Source of the DNA: Hymenoscyphus infarciens
Lineage: Eukaryota > Ascomycota > Leotiomycetes > Helotiales > Helotiaceae
Length of the DNA: 28,245 nucleotides
Assembly (NCBI GenBank): GCA_001414345.1
Contig: LLCB01000507.1
Span: 1-28,245, forward strand
Reading direction: 5' to 3'
The stretch's first letter is position 1. Each line of letters starts with the position of its first letter. Under the pieces are notes generated by a model, which was given only the letters and a program-made list of their open reading frames with translations, searched no databases and had not been told where the DNA came from. A program made the translations under genes and the position numbers. Of the stretch, positions 10,651-23,905 are shown one piece after another.

Positions 10651-12699
10651 TTCTTAACTAAATATAACTATAAAACCTAATACCGAAGACTTATAAGTAT
10701 AAGCTTATAAACTACTTAAACTCTCTTTAGTTTCTACTAAAAAGTAATTAATAATTAATATAAAAGCTAAAGATCTTTTAAAGAGTAGTACTAGTATAAT
10801 AGATAAGATAGCTAAAGTATAAGTATATATCTAGCCTAGATACTCTATTAATTATAATAAGTTCGATTTTAACTTCTACTTATAAGAAGACTTATTAAAC
10901 GTCTCTACGCCTTCTTCTCTTAAATATACTAGTAACGATATTCTTAGTTTTAGTTATAGTATTAACCTTAGTATAGATAGCTCTAATAGTAATTTAGATA
11001 TTAGCCTTAATATAGATAATCTTAGTTTAAGTAGAACTAATAGTATTTCTTTAAATAAGATAAATAGTATTTATAATAAGTTTAAGATCTATAATAATAT
11101 TACTAGATTTAAACAGGTTTATAAGAAGTAGTATAAAGTAGAAAGAAAGCTTTAAGAAGAAGTAGAAGCTTTTAAAGTTAATTTAGTAACTAAGAATATA
11201 GCTTAAGATAAAGAATAAACTACGATAAATAATATATTATTAAGTAAGTAGACTTAAATAACTTAGGTATACTATAATAGTTAACTATTATAAATTAGAA
11301 CTCTATATTTAGATAGAAAGCTTAAGTAATAGCTATAAGTAAGTATAAAAATGTTAAATTAATACTAAATAATTTATAAAAAAGGCTTAGAAAAGATACT
11401 TAAACTCTATCCTCTTCTACCTTACTTAAACTCTTATAATATTAAGAAGATATCTATATTTACCTTTATTTCTAACTTATACCTTTCTAATTATTATAAG
11501 ATATCTTATTAGTACTAATTAGCTACTCTCTAATACTAAGATATCTTCTTTATTATTACCTTTAACTCTTACTATTACTAGCTCTTTAATAGCTCTCTCT
11601 TTATTACCTTAAACGCTACGAAGTTATTTTAAATACTATAATACTATTATCCTCTAAGTATTATCTAATCCTCTATATTAATAACTTTCTTTATTCTATA
11701 TTTATACTTTAATATATATAAAGCTATTTTATAAGATAACGCTTTAATAGCTAGTTACTTCTCTTTATAATTTTACTTCTAGATATTCTTACTTATAATT
11801 TAAATATAACCCTCTAAAAAGTAAAAGATTAAGATATTATAAATATCTTATAGTTATAATTCTTATATCCTTTTTAATATAATAGTAGTTACTAATATAC
11901 TAATAGAACTCTCTCTACTTCTAACTCTAATACTTACTACTACTACTATACTAGATAATTCCTTAACTCTAGTTATAGTAAAGATAGAGTTAGTAGTCTT
12001 TATATACTCTATTTAGTATAATAGCTTCTCTATTATTATACCTTCTAGTACCTTTCTTAGCTACTTATAAGAAGACTTAGTAAAGCTTATAGTATAGTAG
12101 AACGTATAGCTAGAAGAGAATACTAATATTAAGACTATAACTATAAAATATATAAAATCAAGGTAGGTTCTAAAGAAGAAACATAAGGATATAGAGGAGT
12201 TTATTAAATATATTACTTTATAAGAGATAAATAAAGTAAATAAAAAATAAGAAAACGAATAATATATAGTAAAGATATAATATATTTCTATATCTAGTAA
12301 TATCTATTATTAAAATTAGCTATAAATATATTATTTCCTTTACTAAGTAACTAAAGCTATAAATTTATAAAATAGAGAGTATAATATATATATTAGTAAT
12401 TTCTTTTTTAAAATTCTAAATAGCTTATACTTCTAACTTAGGCTATAATAAATAACCTTAAATATTACTATAAGTTTATTTCTTCTAAGAAGCTAGAGCT
12501 TAGGTTTAAACTCCTCTCCTACTAAGTAATATATTATAAAACTATATTTAAAGAATATAGTATCTTAAAAAAGATTAAGTTAGATAGTAGAGAACTATAA
12601 TTAATATATATATTAAGTATTTTTAGTAGATTTTATTATAAAAGTAAAAAAAGAATATTAATTAAATTATCTACTTTATTAGAAGTAGAAGACTAAGAT

Positions 12700-13860
12700 T
12701 ATTAGATTTATACTCTTAATTTAAATTTTTACTCTATTTATTTATTTATTTAATTATAGTCTTTTCTTTCTTTTTTAACTAGACTATTTCTTTTTTTATA
12801 TTATATATATTTAAAGTTATATTTTCTTAAACTTATCTCTTTTTCTATTTCTCTAAAAGCTTATAAGATATACTTCTAGAGTTCTTATATAAAAATAGTT
12901 ACTCTAAAAGTTTATAAAAATTATCTTTATTACCTTTATTTAGATATAATTATTCTAAGAGTTTATAATAACTAGTTCTAGAACTCTCTTTTATAAATAT
13001 TTATAAAACCTAACTCTTTATCTTTTTTCTTTTCTATAACTAAGCTCTTTTTCTTTTTTATCTATCTCTTTCTTTTTATAAATATATATCTTTAACTCTA
13101 CTTTTTTAATAATATTATTAATTTCTTTTTAATAATATTATTATACTACTTTGATTTTCTTATCTACTTATCTTAAAATTAAAGGTTTATCTTACTAGCT
13201 ATTAATCCTACTATTACTATTATTTACTAAAGTACTATAATATAACTATATAATATTATCTCTATCCCTAGTTCCTTTATCTCTAAAACTATTCTTACTC
13301 TTAGACTTATCTATCTTATCTCTATCTATTAGTATAAATTTATCTTCTCTCTTAATATCTTTATTCTTCTTAAAAAGTGCTTATATTCTTATTAAGAATC
13401 TCTTCTAGCTCTTATTTAACTACTATATTAATTACTTCTAATAGTACTTATACTTCTTATAGAGATAACCTTACTACTTAAGAATCTTCTATTAAGATAT
13501 ATAAGAGATTTGTTTATAAAGAGCTTTAAAAAGAAGCCTTAGGTTATAGTTCTAAGTATTTATTAAACCTAGTTTAAAATAGATACTAATTAAAGATATT
13601 ACTATAAGCTATTAAGTCTTTTATAAAAGATATAAAAATAAATTAAATAAGGGATTTTTTAGCTACTTTTTATAATAATTTAAATAAGCTAGATAAGCTA
13701 GAATAAGGTAGATATAGTAGTTTTAATTATAGTTTTCTATTAAAGCTCTCTTATAAGAAATATAAGAGAAATTCTATATATACTTTTATCTAAATAGAAA
13801 GAGGCTACTAATTCTTATACTAGTAATAATAGTATATCTATAAGTGTTTCTTAAGTAGTA
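12700..13860 (-). pseudogene. RIP-killed coding segment, Lys/Asp-rich, unknown
   Basis: Read leftward in one phase from about 13860 to 12700. A 44-codon stop-free run (13380-13249) is rich in Lys, Asp and Arg with Ser, and 13080-13021 is open and highly charged (KKKEIDKKEKEL). Just upstream of the charged region, near 13480-13430, a cluster of TAT/TAC codons flanked by lysines could represent former Cys or His codons, as in a zinc knuckle. RIP makes Cys, His and Tyr indistinguishable here, so this is only a suggestion. The strand is also supported by strong pyrimidine bias of the plus strand. Confidence 0.35.
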
Positions 13861-14639
13861 CTTTTATATATCTATATAGAGTAATTAGTTTATAGCTTAG
13901 TAGAAGATTACTATATTTATTAGCTAAAAGTATAGTAAACTAGTTATTAGTAGTAAGTATATTATCTAGTAGCTACTAGTAATATAATATATAGTCTTCT
14001 CTATTTCCTACTTCTCTAGTACTTAGAATTCTAATTATTACTCTTAAATATATATATATTATAAATTCCTACTTCCTTAGTTAAGCTCTTTTCTACTACT
14101 TGATTCCTACTATTATTAGTTTTATAATTTTATTTAATACTTTATTATATTTAGTAACCTAATATAAACCTCTTCTACTAAGTATATATCTATTAAGAAG
14201 TAGTTAAGATTTAGATAAAGTAAATACCTACTTTCTTAATATCTTTCTTATTTTCTTAATAGTTAGAAGAACTTCTAGATTTCCTCTATTAAAGCTATTC
14301 TAATACTATAAATATATATAGAAATATAAATAACGTTCTAGAATTAGAGAATAGGTTTATTAGCTCTTTACCTATTAAGTTAGACTATATTAATAAATAT
14401 ATAGCTAAAGAGATCTAAAAAATTATAAATAATTTTATATAAATATTAGAAGCGTATACTTAAGTTAACTATATTTAAAAAGACTATATTATTTTATAAG
14501 CTTAATAATAGCTATTAGATTATTATTCTTTCTATTTAAGAGAAGTTACTACTTAAAACTAATACTAGATAGAGAATAGCTATTAAATTCTTAAAATATA
14601 TTAAGATATTAATAATAAGTAGAAAAATCTAGATAATCC
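13861..14639. other. Interval without an assignable gene
   Basis: RIP-mutated sequence between the leftward relic and the next rightward relic. I see no frame of convincing stop density, no repeat and no RNA gene. It would hold the 5' ends of the two divergent relics. Confidence 0.4.
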
Positions 14640-15970
14640 TTTATTAAGTAAGTAAAGATCTATATAGCTAGCTTATAAATATAAAGACATATCTAAGAAG
14701 GAAAAGAAGTAGTTAAGAGTATAAGGGATTAAGTAATAGTTTAAGGTATTTTAAACCCTACTAAGACGAATTTAGAAGAATAAAAACTAGAACTAATATA
14801 ACGAGAAATTAGCTTATTAAGTATATATTAGATAAAGAGGTTAGAAGTTCTAAGATACGAGATAGCCTTTCTTATTATTAATAAAGAGGTTAATAAAATA
14901 GCTAAAATATTAATATCTAATAGCTTATAAATTAGATAGTAATATCTAGTAGTAATTAAAGCTAAGAGGCTTAGTTTCTTTTATTTTAATATTCTTATTA
15001 AATTAGAAGTTTATACTATCTAGTTATTTCTTATTAAGCCTAATAATATAAGGAATACTCTTTTAAGAGAGTATAATATCTTAAGAATAAAAAAAACCCT
15101 AGGTCTACTATAACTATAGGATTTACTATTAGACTAGAGAGCTATTACTATAGATATTAAAATAGAGATTTCGTTATATATTATATTATAGAAACTACTT
15201 AGTATAGAGATAATATAATTAAAAATTACTTATAAATTAGTTTTAGAATATAACTCTATTACTAGGAAAAAGATTAGTAAAATACTTAAGTTATAAATAT
15301 AGTCTAAGATCTTTAAGAAATAGAATATTAAACTAGTCTTATATATACTAGGAATTCTATAAAAAAGAGTATAAGATATATAAAGTAGAATATTAAAAAG
15401 AGTAAGTAATAATAAGAAAGATATATAAATAGAGATCTATTAAGTACTATTTATTATACTACTATTAATATATTTTAAAAAGAGAGATATAGGTATTAAG
15501 ATATCTAAGTATCTATTTTTAATATAGTCTTTTAAAAATAACCTATATTTTCCTTTAGAATTTAGTTTAATACTTAGAATTTAAGTCTATTAGTATAATT
15601 ACTTTAAGATTTTAGTTAAGGTTTTATAGTTATACTTTATAGAATTTATAATAGTAGGATATTATCTCTCTTATTTACTTAAATTTATTCTTAGCTAGTA
15701 TATATAAACTCTTTAAGAATTTTATATTTTAAGATATTAAGTATTTACTATTAGCTATTATCTTTCTTCTAATAATATATAATTAAATTTTTATAAAGTA
15801 AATTACTTAGTATTCTTATAGCTTAGCTTATATAAGTAGTTAGAGTTATAGTAGTACTACTACTAAAAGTCTTTTATATCTTATATAGTTTTTATTATCT
15901 AAGAAATAATTTTAAATAAAATAGCTTAAGTTATTACTAGTTATAGTAAAAGAGCTACTATAATATAATA
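14640..15970 (+). pseudogene. RIP-killed coding segment, unknown
   Basis: A plus-strand phase reads well from about 14640 to 14870, with motifs such as EYKGLSNSLRYFKPY and a basic stretch after it. A second phase then reads well to about 15970. Stop-free runs in the second phase are 36, 26 and 29 codons between 14840 and 15110. The encoded segment is Leu/Ile/Lys-rich with short acidic-basic alternation. The phase change near 14850 could be an intron, an indel or my mis-choice of frame. No family is recognised. Confidence 0.35.
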
Positions 15971-16439
15971 ATTGTTTTTTATTCTATAGAAAAAACTATA
16001 TAATCTTTAAACTCTATAAGTAGAGAAACTCTACTTAGTTCTTTTAAATTAATTTATAAAAGTTAAACTCTTAAAAAATAGTAAGTAATTAAATATTATA
16101 TAAAAATAAGATAGATTTCTATATATTAGAAATATAGTTATTATAGTTTTTATTTAAATTATTTAGAATTATAAAATATCTTATAAAATATCTTATAAAA
16201 TATATAAAATATCTTATAAGTAGGTTTTATCTAACCTTTATAGCTTTAATATAAATATAAAGTAATTAAATAATTAACCTATTAAAGTAAATATAATAAA
16301 AGATCTAATAAGTAAATCTTATAGTATAATTCCTTATAGAAACTTATATACTTCTAAACTAGAGAGAGATACTAGGTTCTAAGCTATACTATATAACTTT
16401 AGATCTTACCTCTAACTATAATACTATAAATACTATTAA
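15971..16439. other. Convergent intergenic interval
   Basis: RIP-mutated sequence between a rightward relic and a leftward one. It includes a short direct repeat of ATCTTATAAAATAT-type words near 16170-16220. No gene seen. Confidence 0.4.
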
Positions 16440-16920
16440 ACTATAAATACTATACCTTCTCTCTTAATTTATAATATTTATACTCTTCTTAAATATATAG
16501 ATAATAACTCGTAAGTTTATACCCCTCTCTCTCTTAGCCTCTCTTAGTACGTCTCTATCTTAAATATAAAAGGTTTTATTACTCTTTAACCTTTAAAGTA
16601 CTTATTAGTAATCTATTTAACTCTCTTAGCTCTCTCTTATCTTACTACTCTTTATACTAGAGCTATATAATCTATTAACTTCTAAAACTTATTATAAAGC
16701 TCTAAGTTATTTTACCTCTCTCTCTTATCTCTCCTAATATACTAAGAGTACTAAGAATACTACTATTCTAATCTTCTACTTATTTCCTTTATAATATTAG
16801 TAGAAGACCTTCTATAATAAGCTAATATTAATAATAGATCTACGTCTTTTTAAGAACTAATATAGGATTAATAAAATCTTATAAAAAAATAATACTTACT
16901 ATAATAGTAATATAATAAAA
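16440..16920 (-). pseudogene. Short RIP-killed coding remnant, charged, unknown
   Basis: The plus strand is strongly pyrimidine-rich here. The minus strand reads as a polar Glu/Lys/Arg-rich segment (for example GEIRERGKI and DKRELRELNRLL) that could be a coiled coil. TAA/TAG make up about 14% of codons, which would need a glutamine-rich protein, so confidence is low. Confidence 0.25.
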
Positions 16921-17713
16921 TACTAAGAGATTAATAGATTTAGAAGGTACTATATAATAAATATAATAAGACTATTTTAAAGTAAATAGCTTATATTTTA
17001 TAAAAATATATTATAAGAAGAAATATAGCCTCTTTAAAATAACTTAGAAAATCGTTATTATCTATATATAATAGTATAATATAATTAAAAGAGTACTAAA
17101 AAACTATAGAGAGTAAGTTAATAAGCTTTATAAAGTAGTAGAGATTAGTCTATTAGTACTAGTTAAACTTAATACTAATTTTATATTACTTTATTATCTT
17201 AAAATTAATAACTTTATTTATTTAAAAGAATAGTCTTTCTAAAAGTAAAGTTTATTCTATTTTAAAAAAGAATTACTAAAAAAAGTAAAATAAGATAAAT
17301 TAATAATTAAATAGTTAGACCTTAATTAGAATAGTAGTATTTCTCTACTATTATTTTTATAACTTATAAAAGTAAATGTTTCTAGCTTATTAGCTCTAAA
17401 GAGTATTTCTTTAAAACTACTTCTCTAATTTATAAAGATCTATAAGTATATTAATAAGCTCTTCTCTTTAAAGTAAAAGTACTTACTTAAAAGTTATTTA
17501 TTAGTCCTTCTAGTAGCTTTAAAGGTAGTTAATCTATCTTAGTTATATAATAATAATAGTATCCCTTTTCTAATAGTAGAGTAGTCTTCTTAGTTACTAG
17601 GTTTATGTTTAGATAGTACCTTTTAGTATATATTATTTATAATTAGTTTCTTTTAAATAACTTAATAATAGAGTTAACCTAGGTAAGTAAAGATATATTT
17701 AGCTACTTAGAAG
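16921..17713. other. Divergent interval without an assignable gene
   Basis: RIP-mutated sequence between leftward and rightward relics. Short purine-rich stretches occur, but no frame stands out and no RNA gene is visible. Confidence 0.35.
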
Positions 17714-18960
17714 ACTACTCTAGAAGTAGTAAAAAGAGTAAAAAGAGAAGAGGAGGAATATCAACTTAGCTTATCTTTATTATAAAACTTATTAGAGTAA
17801 TTATATAAAAACTTAAACTAGAATACTAACCTAGTCTATTACTCTTATCCTTATTAGAGTAATCTTATAAAAAAAAATACTATAAGAAGTATAGATAGAT
17901 AACCTATTATTTTTATAAAGTAGAGTAATAGAGTAATTTATATATTATTATTAGATTTATAATAAGTAATTATAATTTAAAGTACTATATAGATAACTTA
18001 TTAAAGCTCTAGTATACCTCTTTACTAAGAAAATATACTTATAGAAGTATAAGCTATAAGAAGTTTATAAAGTAAGTTCTTAACCTCTATAAGATTATTA
18101 TCTACTATATCTAGCTATTAATAAATATTATAAAGTATATTATACTCTATATTATATTAGATACCTTTATAGATATATTATAGGTTTAGGTATAGCTTTT
18201 AAGTCTTTAAGTTAACTATAGTAGCGTAGAGTATAATAGTACTATTATAAACCTTAAGACTCTTAGGTAATTTATTATTAGATACTTTAGTATTAGTAGA
18301 TTGTTTTACTTTAGAGGCCTTAGTTAGAGATTAAGTACTATTAGTAGAATATTATATATTAGATTTAATTAATAATTTAAATACTAGCTTAATATTTATA
18401 AGCTTATTATTAGAATTCCTATTTTATTAGTTATAGAATTAGAACTTACTTAATATACTTATAGAGTCTTAATTAAGAGGTCTAGTAAGAGTAGAAGCTT
18501 ATTAACTATCTTCTACCTCTTTATAATTATTAAGTTATTTATCTAAATCCTTTCTAATAAATAAGATAGAGTAGGAGAAGGTACTTAGGTTAGGCTTATA
18601 CTTTATAATAGACGTATTATTAGAAGCTAGTATACTACTAAGTAGTAATAGTAATTAGGTAAGATTAATAATTCTTTTATAATATTAGCTTTAAACCTTA
18701 GATAAGAGCTTATATATATATCTATTATAATTCTTTTTATTAGAGCACTCTCTAGTAGTATATATAAGTAATAAGGTTAGAGAAGTAGTATAAAGCTTAG
18801 TAGAATATTATATAAATGTCTATTTTAAGTTATTTAACTTTACCTATACTATTATAGATCTTTCTTAGATAATAATTAAACTAGACTTGTTTTTATAACT
18901 AGCTTTACTAATAGCTCTTACTCTACTTTATAGAATATACTATTAAGTTCTTATTTATAT
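17714..18960 (+). pseudogene. RIP-killed coding segment, unknown
   Basis: One plus-strand phase can be read from 17714, starting with a charged LEVVKRVKREEEE motif near 17720-17760, to about 18960. Stop-free runs reach 28-32 codons between 18250 and 18430. Much of the middle is Leu/Ile/Val-rich, which could mean a hydrophobic protein or a partly wrong phase. It is followed in the same direction by the 19014-20650 relic in the next phase, so the two may be exons or halves of one gene. Confidence 0.35.
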
Positions 18961-19013
18961 ACTCTATTAATATTATAATAGTATAGTTATTATCCTTTAT
19001 TATAGATAGTTAA

Positions 19014-20650
19014 GTTAATAATACTTTTAATAATAACTTTTAAATTATTATTAATCTAGCTATTAAGAGTAATAATATCTATACTTTTACTAGTAAGAAT
19101 ATAAGTAAGAAGTTTAATATTCTAATCTATAAATTCCTAAAATATATATAAGAGAATATATTAGAGATAGAGAGCTAGTATAGCTAATTTCTTATAGATA
19201 ATCTAAGTATTATCTAAGAGTTTTTTAAGTTAAAAGTAGTAACTACTACTCTTAAAACTAAGGAAAATAGTATAAAGAATTACTATTATATTACTTAATA
19301 ATAAGAAGAGAACGAAAAGGCTAAATAAGATAAGAATACTATTATAGAAGTAAGTTTATTTATTAGCTATAATAAAATACCTACTAACTATTATTATAGA
19401 TTACTAGTTATCTAGCTTTAGTAAACTAATATGCTATATCTAAGTATACTCTTCTTAAAGTAAGTTTTAAACTAAATACTTACCTAGTTTAGTACTAATA
19501 TTCCTTCTTTTTAATAAGAAGAGATAATACTTAAGACCTAGTATAAGTTTATTAAAGAGAATAATATTTATATTATTACTAAGCGTCTTAGAGATAATCT
19601 ATAATACTAGGTAAAGAGAGTATATATTATAGCTAAAGAAGAGGCTATTATTATAAAGATTAAGTTAAAAGAGTAATTAGAGTGATTTTATAATATAGGT
19701 TTAATATTATTAGAGTTTTAAAAGTTATTATAAATAAGCTTAAGGATTAATATAGTATAGGTTTAAGCTATAGTACTAATATAATAAGCCTTCTAGCTAT
19801 TATAATTAGATAGAGAATAATTAAGAGAGTTTTTAAAACTGTTTATAATCTATAGAAATTACGATTTTAGTACTTAATTCCTAAAAGTAATTTAATTTAC
19901 TAATAATTTAAGCTTTAATATTATATATAATAAATATATTAATTATTCTAAGACTTAAGAGTTATAGTAGCTATACTACTATAACTCTGTTTATTTTAGT
20001 ATTATAGTAATTACCTTAATTATACCTTCTAACCTAAATTATACTATAAAGTTTCTAAACATAAGCTCTAGTATTATCTAGATCTCTATTAGCCTAAATA
20101 GCCTCGTTCGTTTTTAGCTAGTTCTCTATCTTTTATATAATACTCTTTTATAATAAGAGTTTTACTAAAGGCGTAGAAGTTAGAGATAAGAATTATACTT
20201 AAGTTAGTTTTACTTACTTTCCTATAGATAGTATCCTTTATAATAAGAGGTATAAAGTTATATAATATTATATAAGTAGTGGTTAGTAGACTTTTAAGAC
20301 CCTAGTACTATAGTAATTCCTATAGATATTAGTAGAGATAGTGATTTTAAAAAGCTTAAAAGCTTAGATATAAATTATTAGTAAACTTAAGAGACTAGCT
20401 AAGAATAAATAGAGTAAATCGAATATTATAAATATCTAGCTACTTCTATACTATAGAGCCTTATTATAGTATACTTCTAGTATCTTTAACTACTTAGAAA
20501 TACTATAGCTTCTATAAATATAATATTAATATATTCTACTATCTCTACCTACTCTCTAGCTAGTTATAAGGCTATTATATATATATCTAAATCGCCTTCT
20601 AAACGCTAAAAGCTTAATTCTAGCTATTATATAACTACTTACTTTCTAAT
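19014..20650 (+). pseudogene. RIP-killed coding segment, unknown
   Basis: A single plus-strand phase from 19014 to about 20650. Readable stretches include an Asn-rich start and a charged EENEKAK region near 19300-19330. TKRLRDNL lies near 19575-19600, followed by VKRVYIIAKEEAIIIKIKLKE. An SRDSDFKKLKSLD stretch lies near 20325-20370. Stop-free runs reach about 36-39 codons (near 19970-20080 and 20490-20600). One TGA occurs (19684-19686). No family is recognised. It is followed by the long 20700-25560 relic in the next phase. Confidence 0.4.
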
Positions 20651-21246
20651 TCTTAGAATATTTTAACTAGTACTTATAATAGCGTTCTATATCTCTTATA
20701 TCTTCCTCTACCCCTTTAATAGTAACTTATAAATATAAATACTAGTATATATATACCTAGCTTAGAGATAACTCTACTAGCTTTTGCTTTCTTATAAAGT
20801 CTTTTAAATATCTTTAAATTAATTTAAAGCTATTACTAATATAAGGTAACGCTCTTATAGTATACCTCTTCTCTAGCTATAATACCTTCGAGTATAAGTT
20901 CTCCTCTACTAATAATAATTTTTAGATCTCTTTACTTATAATACTAAAGTAAGAGGAAGGCTACGATTCTTTAGAAGACCTATTATTACTTTACCTACTC
21001 TTAAAGCGTAAGCTTATAATAAATTTATTATATACTAATTCTATATATAGTAGTATATCTAATTATCCCTCTTTAGTTAAATATTAAGATTATAAATTAA
21101 TATAAACTTTATTAGATCTTAATATCTTAGAGAGCTTCTTTACTAAGCTTTAGAAGCTTAGTAATCGTTTCTTATATATCTACCTTATATAAGACCTTAT
21201 ACTCCTCTACTCTATACTAGACTTCTTAGTTAGCTATTACTTATAA

Positions 21247-21540
21247 GGCTTTATAGATCTTAAAAGAGATAATCTATTAATATGTCTTAACTATTCCTTA
21301 GTTTACTATTATAGATAAGGCTTTAAAAGTAAGTACTTTATTAAACCTATTAATTAATTATTATACTTTAATTATCCTTTAGTTTACTATTATTTAGAAG
21401 GCTTTATAGATCTTAAAAGAGATAATCTATTAATATACTTTAACTATTCCTTAGTTTACTATTATTTAAGAGGCTTTATAGATCTTAAATATAAGTACTA
21501 TATTAAACTTAATAATTAATACTTATACTCTAAAGGCTAC
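21247..21540 (+). repeat. Tandem repeat of 72/81/72/63 bp encoding 24-27-residue units
   Basis: GGCTTTATAGATCTTAAA-like units start at 21247, 21319, 21400, 21472 and, more weakly, 21535. All intervals are multiples of nine. In the relic phase each unit reads GFIDLKRDNLL, then a residue pair, then F-N-Y, then S/P-LVYYY. Tyr codons here may be former His or Cys. The spacing recalls repeat proteins or zinc fingers, but a canonical Cys-x2-Cys is not visible. Confidence 0.85.
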
Positions 21541-23262
21541 TCTCTTATATACTACTCTTTAGTTTACTAATTTCCTAAGTCCTTTACTATAGAGGCTCTA
21601 GAACACTTATTACTCTTTAAAGGTTATATCTTATCCTCTCTAACTAACTATTATCCCTCTCTTACTACCTTTTCTATATTATAAGTACTTAAGTATATAT
21701 TAGAAGCTAAGCTTAATTACTAGGCTATCTACTAACTTATAGAATACTAAGAGTTTTTTACTAACTTTAACGACTTTACTACTTATATAGCTTTTTAGAC
21801 CTAACTTATCTAAATCGTATACTAGGTATAGATAGACTTAGAGACTAGGCTATTATTATATCTATTTATAATAGCTACTCTAGTATTAGATTCTATATCT
21901 TATAAAGAGTAACTAGTTATACTTAATTCTCTTAATTAGAATAGAGAAGAAGTAGATAAAAAAGAGGTAGTAGATAAATTACTAAACCTAATTATAAGAG
22001 AGTTAAGAATTAATACTCTAATTAGAGAAAAGAGGATATATAAGCTAAAAAAACCGAAGAATAAATAGACTTTATATAATAATTATAAGATATATAATAT
22101 ATATATTAAAGAAAAATAGTTACTAATATTTAAAAATAGTTATAAGTTTATAACTACTTTTTAAAAGTTAGTTAAAATACTACTATATCTATATCTTCTT
22201 ATAATACTTAATAAGGTTATAGATTTAAGAGAGGAGTTATATAACTATAAATAAGTAAATAAAATAACTAAATTAATAGTACTAAAGATCTATATCTAAG
22301 TAAAAATAGATATAATCCTTTATAAAGATAAGATATATTATATCTTAGCTAAAAATAATACTAAGATTTATAAGCCTTAGCTTTATATAGAAGACCTATT
22401 TCTTTCTCTTTATAATAAGTATAGCTTCTTAGATATATTAAAACCTAGTACTAGTAGAGCTCTTATAAGCTAAATACTTATACTTAACCTACTATCTAAA
22501 GTCTATATACTAATAACTAATCTAAAACTTTATTAATATATACTAGTAAAACTTAGGATTAAGTAACTTAAAGATATACTTATTAAGGCAAATTCTATTC
22601 TATTTTACTTAACTCTAAATAAGAAGTATATTATAGTAGTTAATAATAACCTAGTTAAGGTATATAAGTTACTAAAACTAGACTTTATAACTAGATTTAG
22701 TATTAACTATTTTATAAAAGAGTACTAATATATTATTAAGAAGTAATATATAACTTATATATTCTTTTAAAAGAAGAGAAATAAAGTATCTTAAGATCTT
22801 ATAACTCTTACTTACTTTATATTCCTTCTATATAAAGCTAAATTAGAGTAAGTAAGCTTAGAAGAAGCTAAAGCCTAACTTTAAAAAGGTAGACCTGCTT
22901 TTATTTAGTTCTTAGGCTAGTTTTTTTATAATAATAGTAATATAATCCTAGAAGGTTATTTAAATAGAATAATTAATATAAAGATAATTATCTTCTCTTA
23001 AAGTTAGTACTTAACCTCTTATTCTACCTATATCTAGTATAGATATAACTATAAGAGTAGGTAGAGATATTAAATATACCTTACTTATCTCTTTTACTCC
23101 TCTTAATTTAATAGTAATCTATCTAAGAATATTAAGATAAATATTTATAAATAGGTAGTTAAGTTTAAACTCTTTAATATTATTACTTAATTAGATAAGA
23201 GGGTTAAGGTTAAACTAAAAAAGAAATTACTAAAACTATCTAAGTTAAAGAAGAGATCTAAA

Positions 23263-23352
23263 ACCATAGAATCTAATACTAGAATACTATTAAAGAGAGA
23301 GTCCTAAACTATAGAATCTAATACTAGAATACTAATTAAATATATAAAGATA
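23263..23352 (+). repeat. 45-bp (15-codon) exact-phase duplication
   Basis: AC(C/T)ATAGAATCTAATACTAG and the following AATACTA occur at 23263 and 23308, 45 bases apart. The first copy retains a CpA (ACCATAG) where the second has ACTATAG, a direct C-to-T RIP difference between copies. Confidence 0.85.
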
Positions 23353-23550
23353 AGCGGTTCTAGAGCTAAAATATCTACTTCTCTAACATCTATTACTATA
23401 ATACCTACTATTACTATAGCTAGTTCTGCTTCTAATTCTAATATAGAAGATATAGCTATAGTATACTCTTAATTTACTAGGCTTAAAGTCCTTCTCTAGC
23501 TAAGAGAGTATATATATATAAGAGTATTTACTAGTAAGAAACTTAGAATA

Positions 23551-23905
23551 GTTTTTTATAGTAGACTTTTTTTCTCTTAAGAAGAGTACTTAAGATAACT
23601 AACTTTTTTATACTTAAGAGAATAGGCTGTTTTTAGTAGAATATATATAGACTTTATAAATAGAGAGACTAATTAAGTATAGTAGTTTTTATTTTTAGAA
23701 AATACTATAAAATAGGTTATTTTTACTAGATTAAGATATTAATTTAGTAATAAGAGTTTTATCTTTTAAGACTAGTATAAATAGGCTGTTTTTAATAGAC
23801 TTTATATAGATAAAGAAACTCTTATTTATATTTTAAAGTTATCTAATACTACTAATTTCTAATATAGTTTTTATTAGTTTTATTATATAAAGAGTGTTTT
23901 TTATA
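23551..23905 (+). repeat. Five in-phase copies of a VF-x-RLY motif
   Basis: A GTTTTT(A/T)-(N)-AGA-CTT-like word recurs at 23551, 23626 (GCTGTTTTTAGTAGA), 23716 (degenerate), 23785 and 23896. Spacings are about 75, 90, 69 and 111 bases, all multiples of three. In the relic phase these read VFYSRL, VFSRIYID, IFTRLR, VFNRLYID and VFYRL. Confidence 0.6.

Larger units (their letters stand above)
8460..12560 (+). pseudogene. RIP-killed gene or gene pair, Ser/Asn-rich, with internal repeats; function unknown
   Basis: Three consecutive segments read well through TAA/TAG: 8460-9300 in one phase, 9303-10450 in a second, and 10481-12560 back in the first. Stop-free runs include 36 and 39 codons at 9396-9623, 81 codons at 10886-11128, 47 codons at 11369-11509 and 57 codons at 11843-12013. 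Composition changes along its length. There is a Lys/Arg-rich region with SRNANINNNNSS near 9560, a Ser/Asn-rich low-complexity region at 10900-11060 and a Glu/Lys-rich segment after it. Near 12170 lies a basic KKKHKDIEEF stretch. The phase change near 10450 lies beside a CTAAC-plus-T7 sequence and could mark a decayed intron. It may be more than one gene. No known domain is recognised. It converges on the leftward relic ending near 12700. Confidence 0.45.

Noticed and set aside
21247..21540. Classical C2H2 zinc-finger array
   Set aside because: Spacing and the KRDNL core are suggestive, but no codon that could be a former Cys is at the required second-cysteine position.
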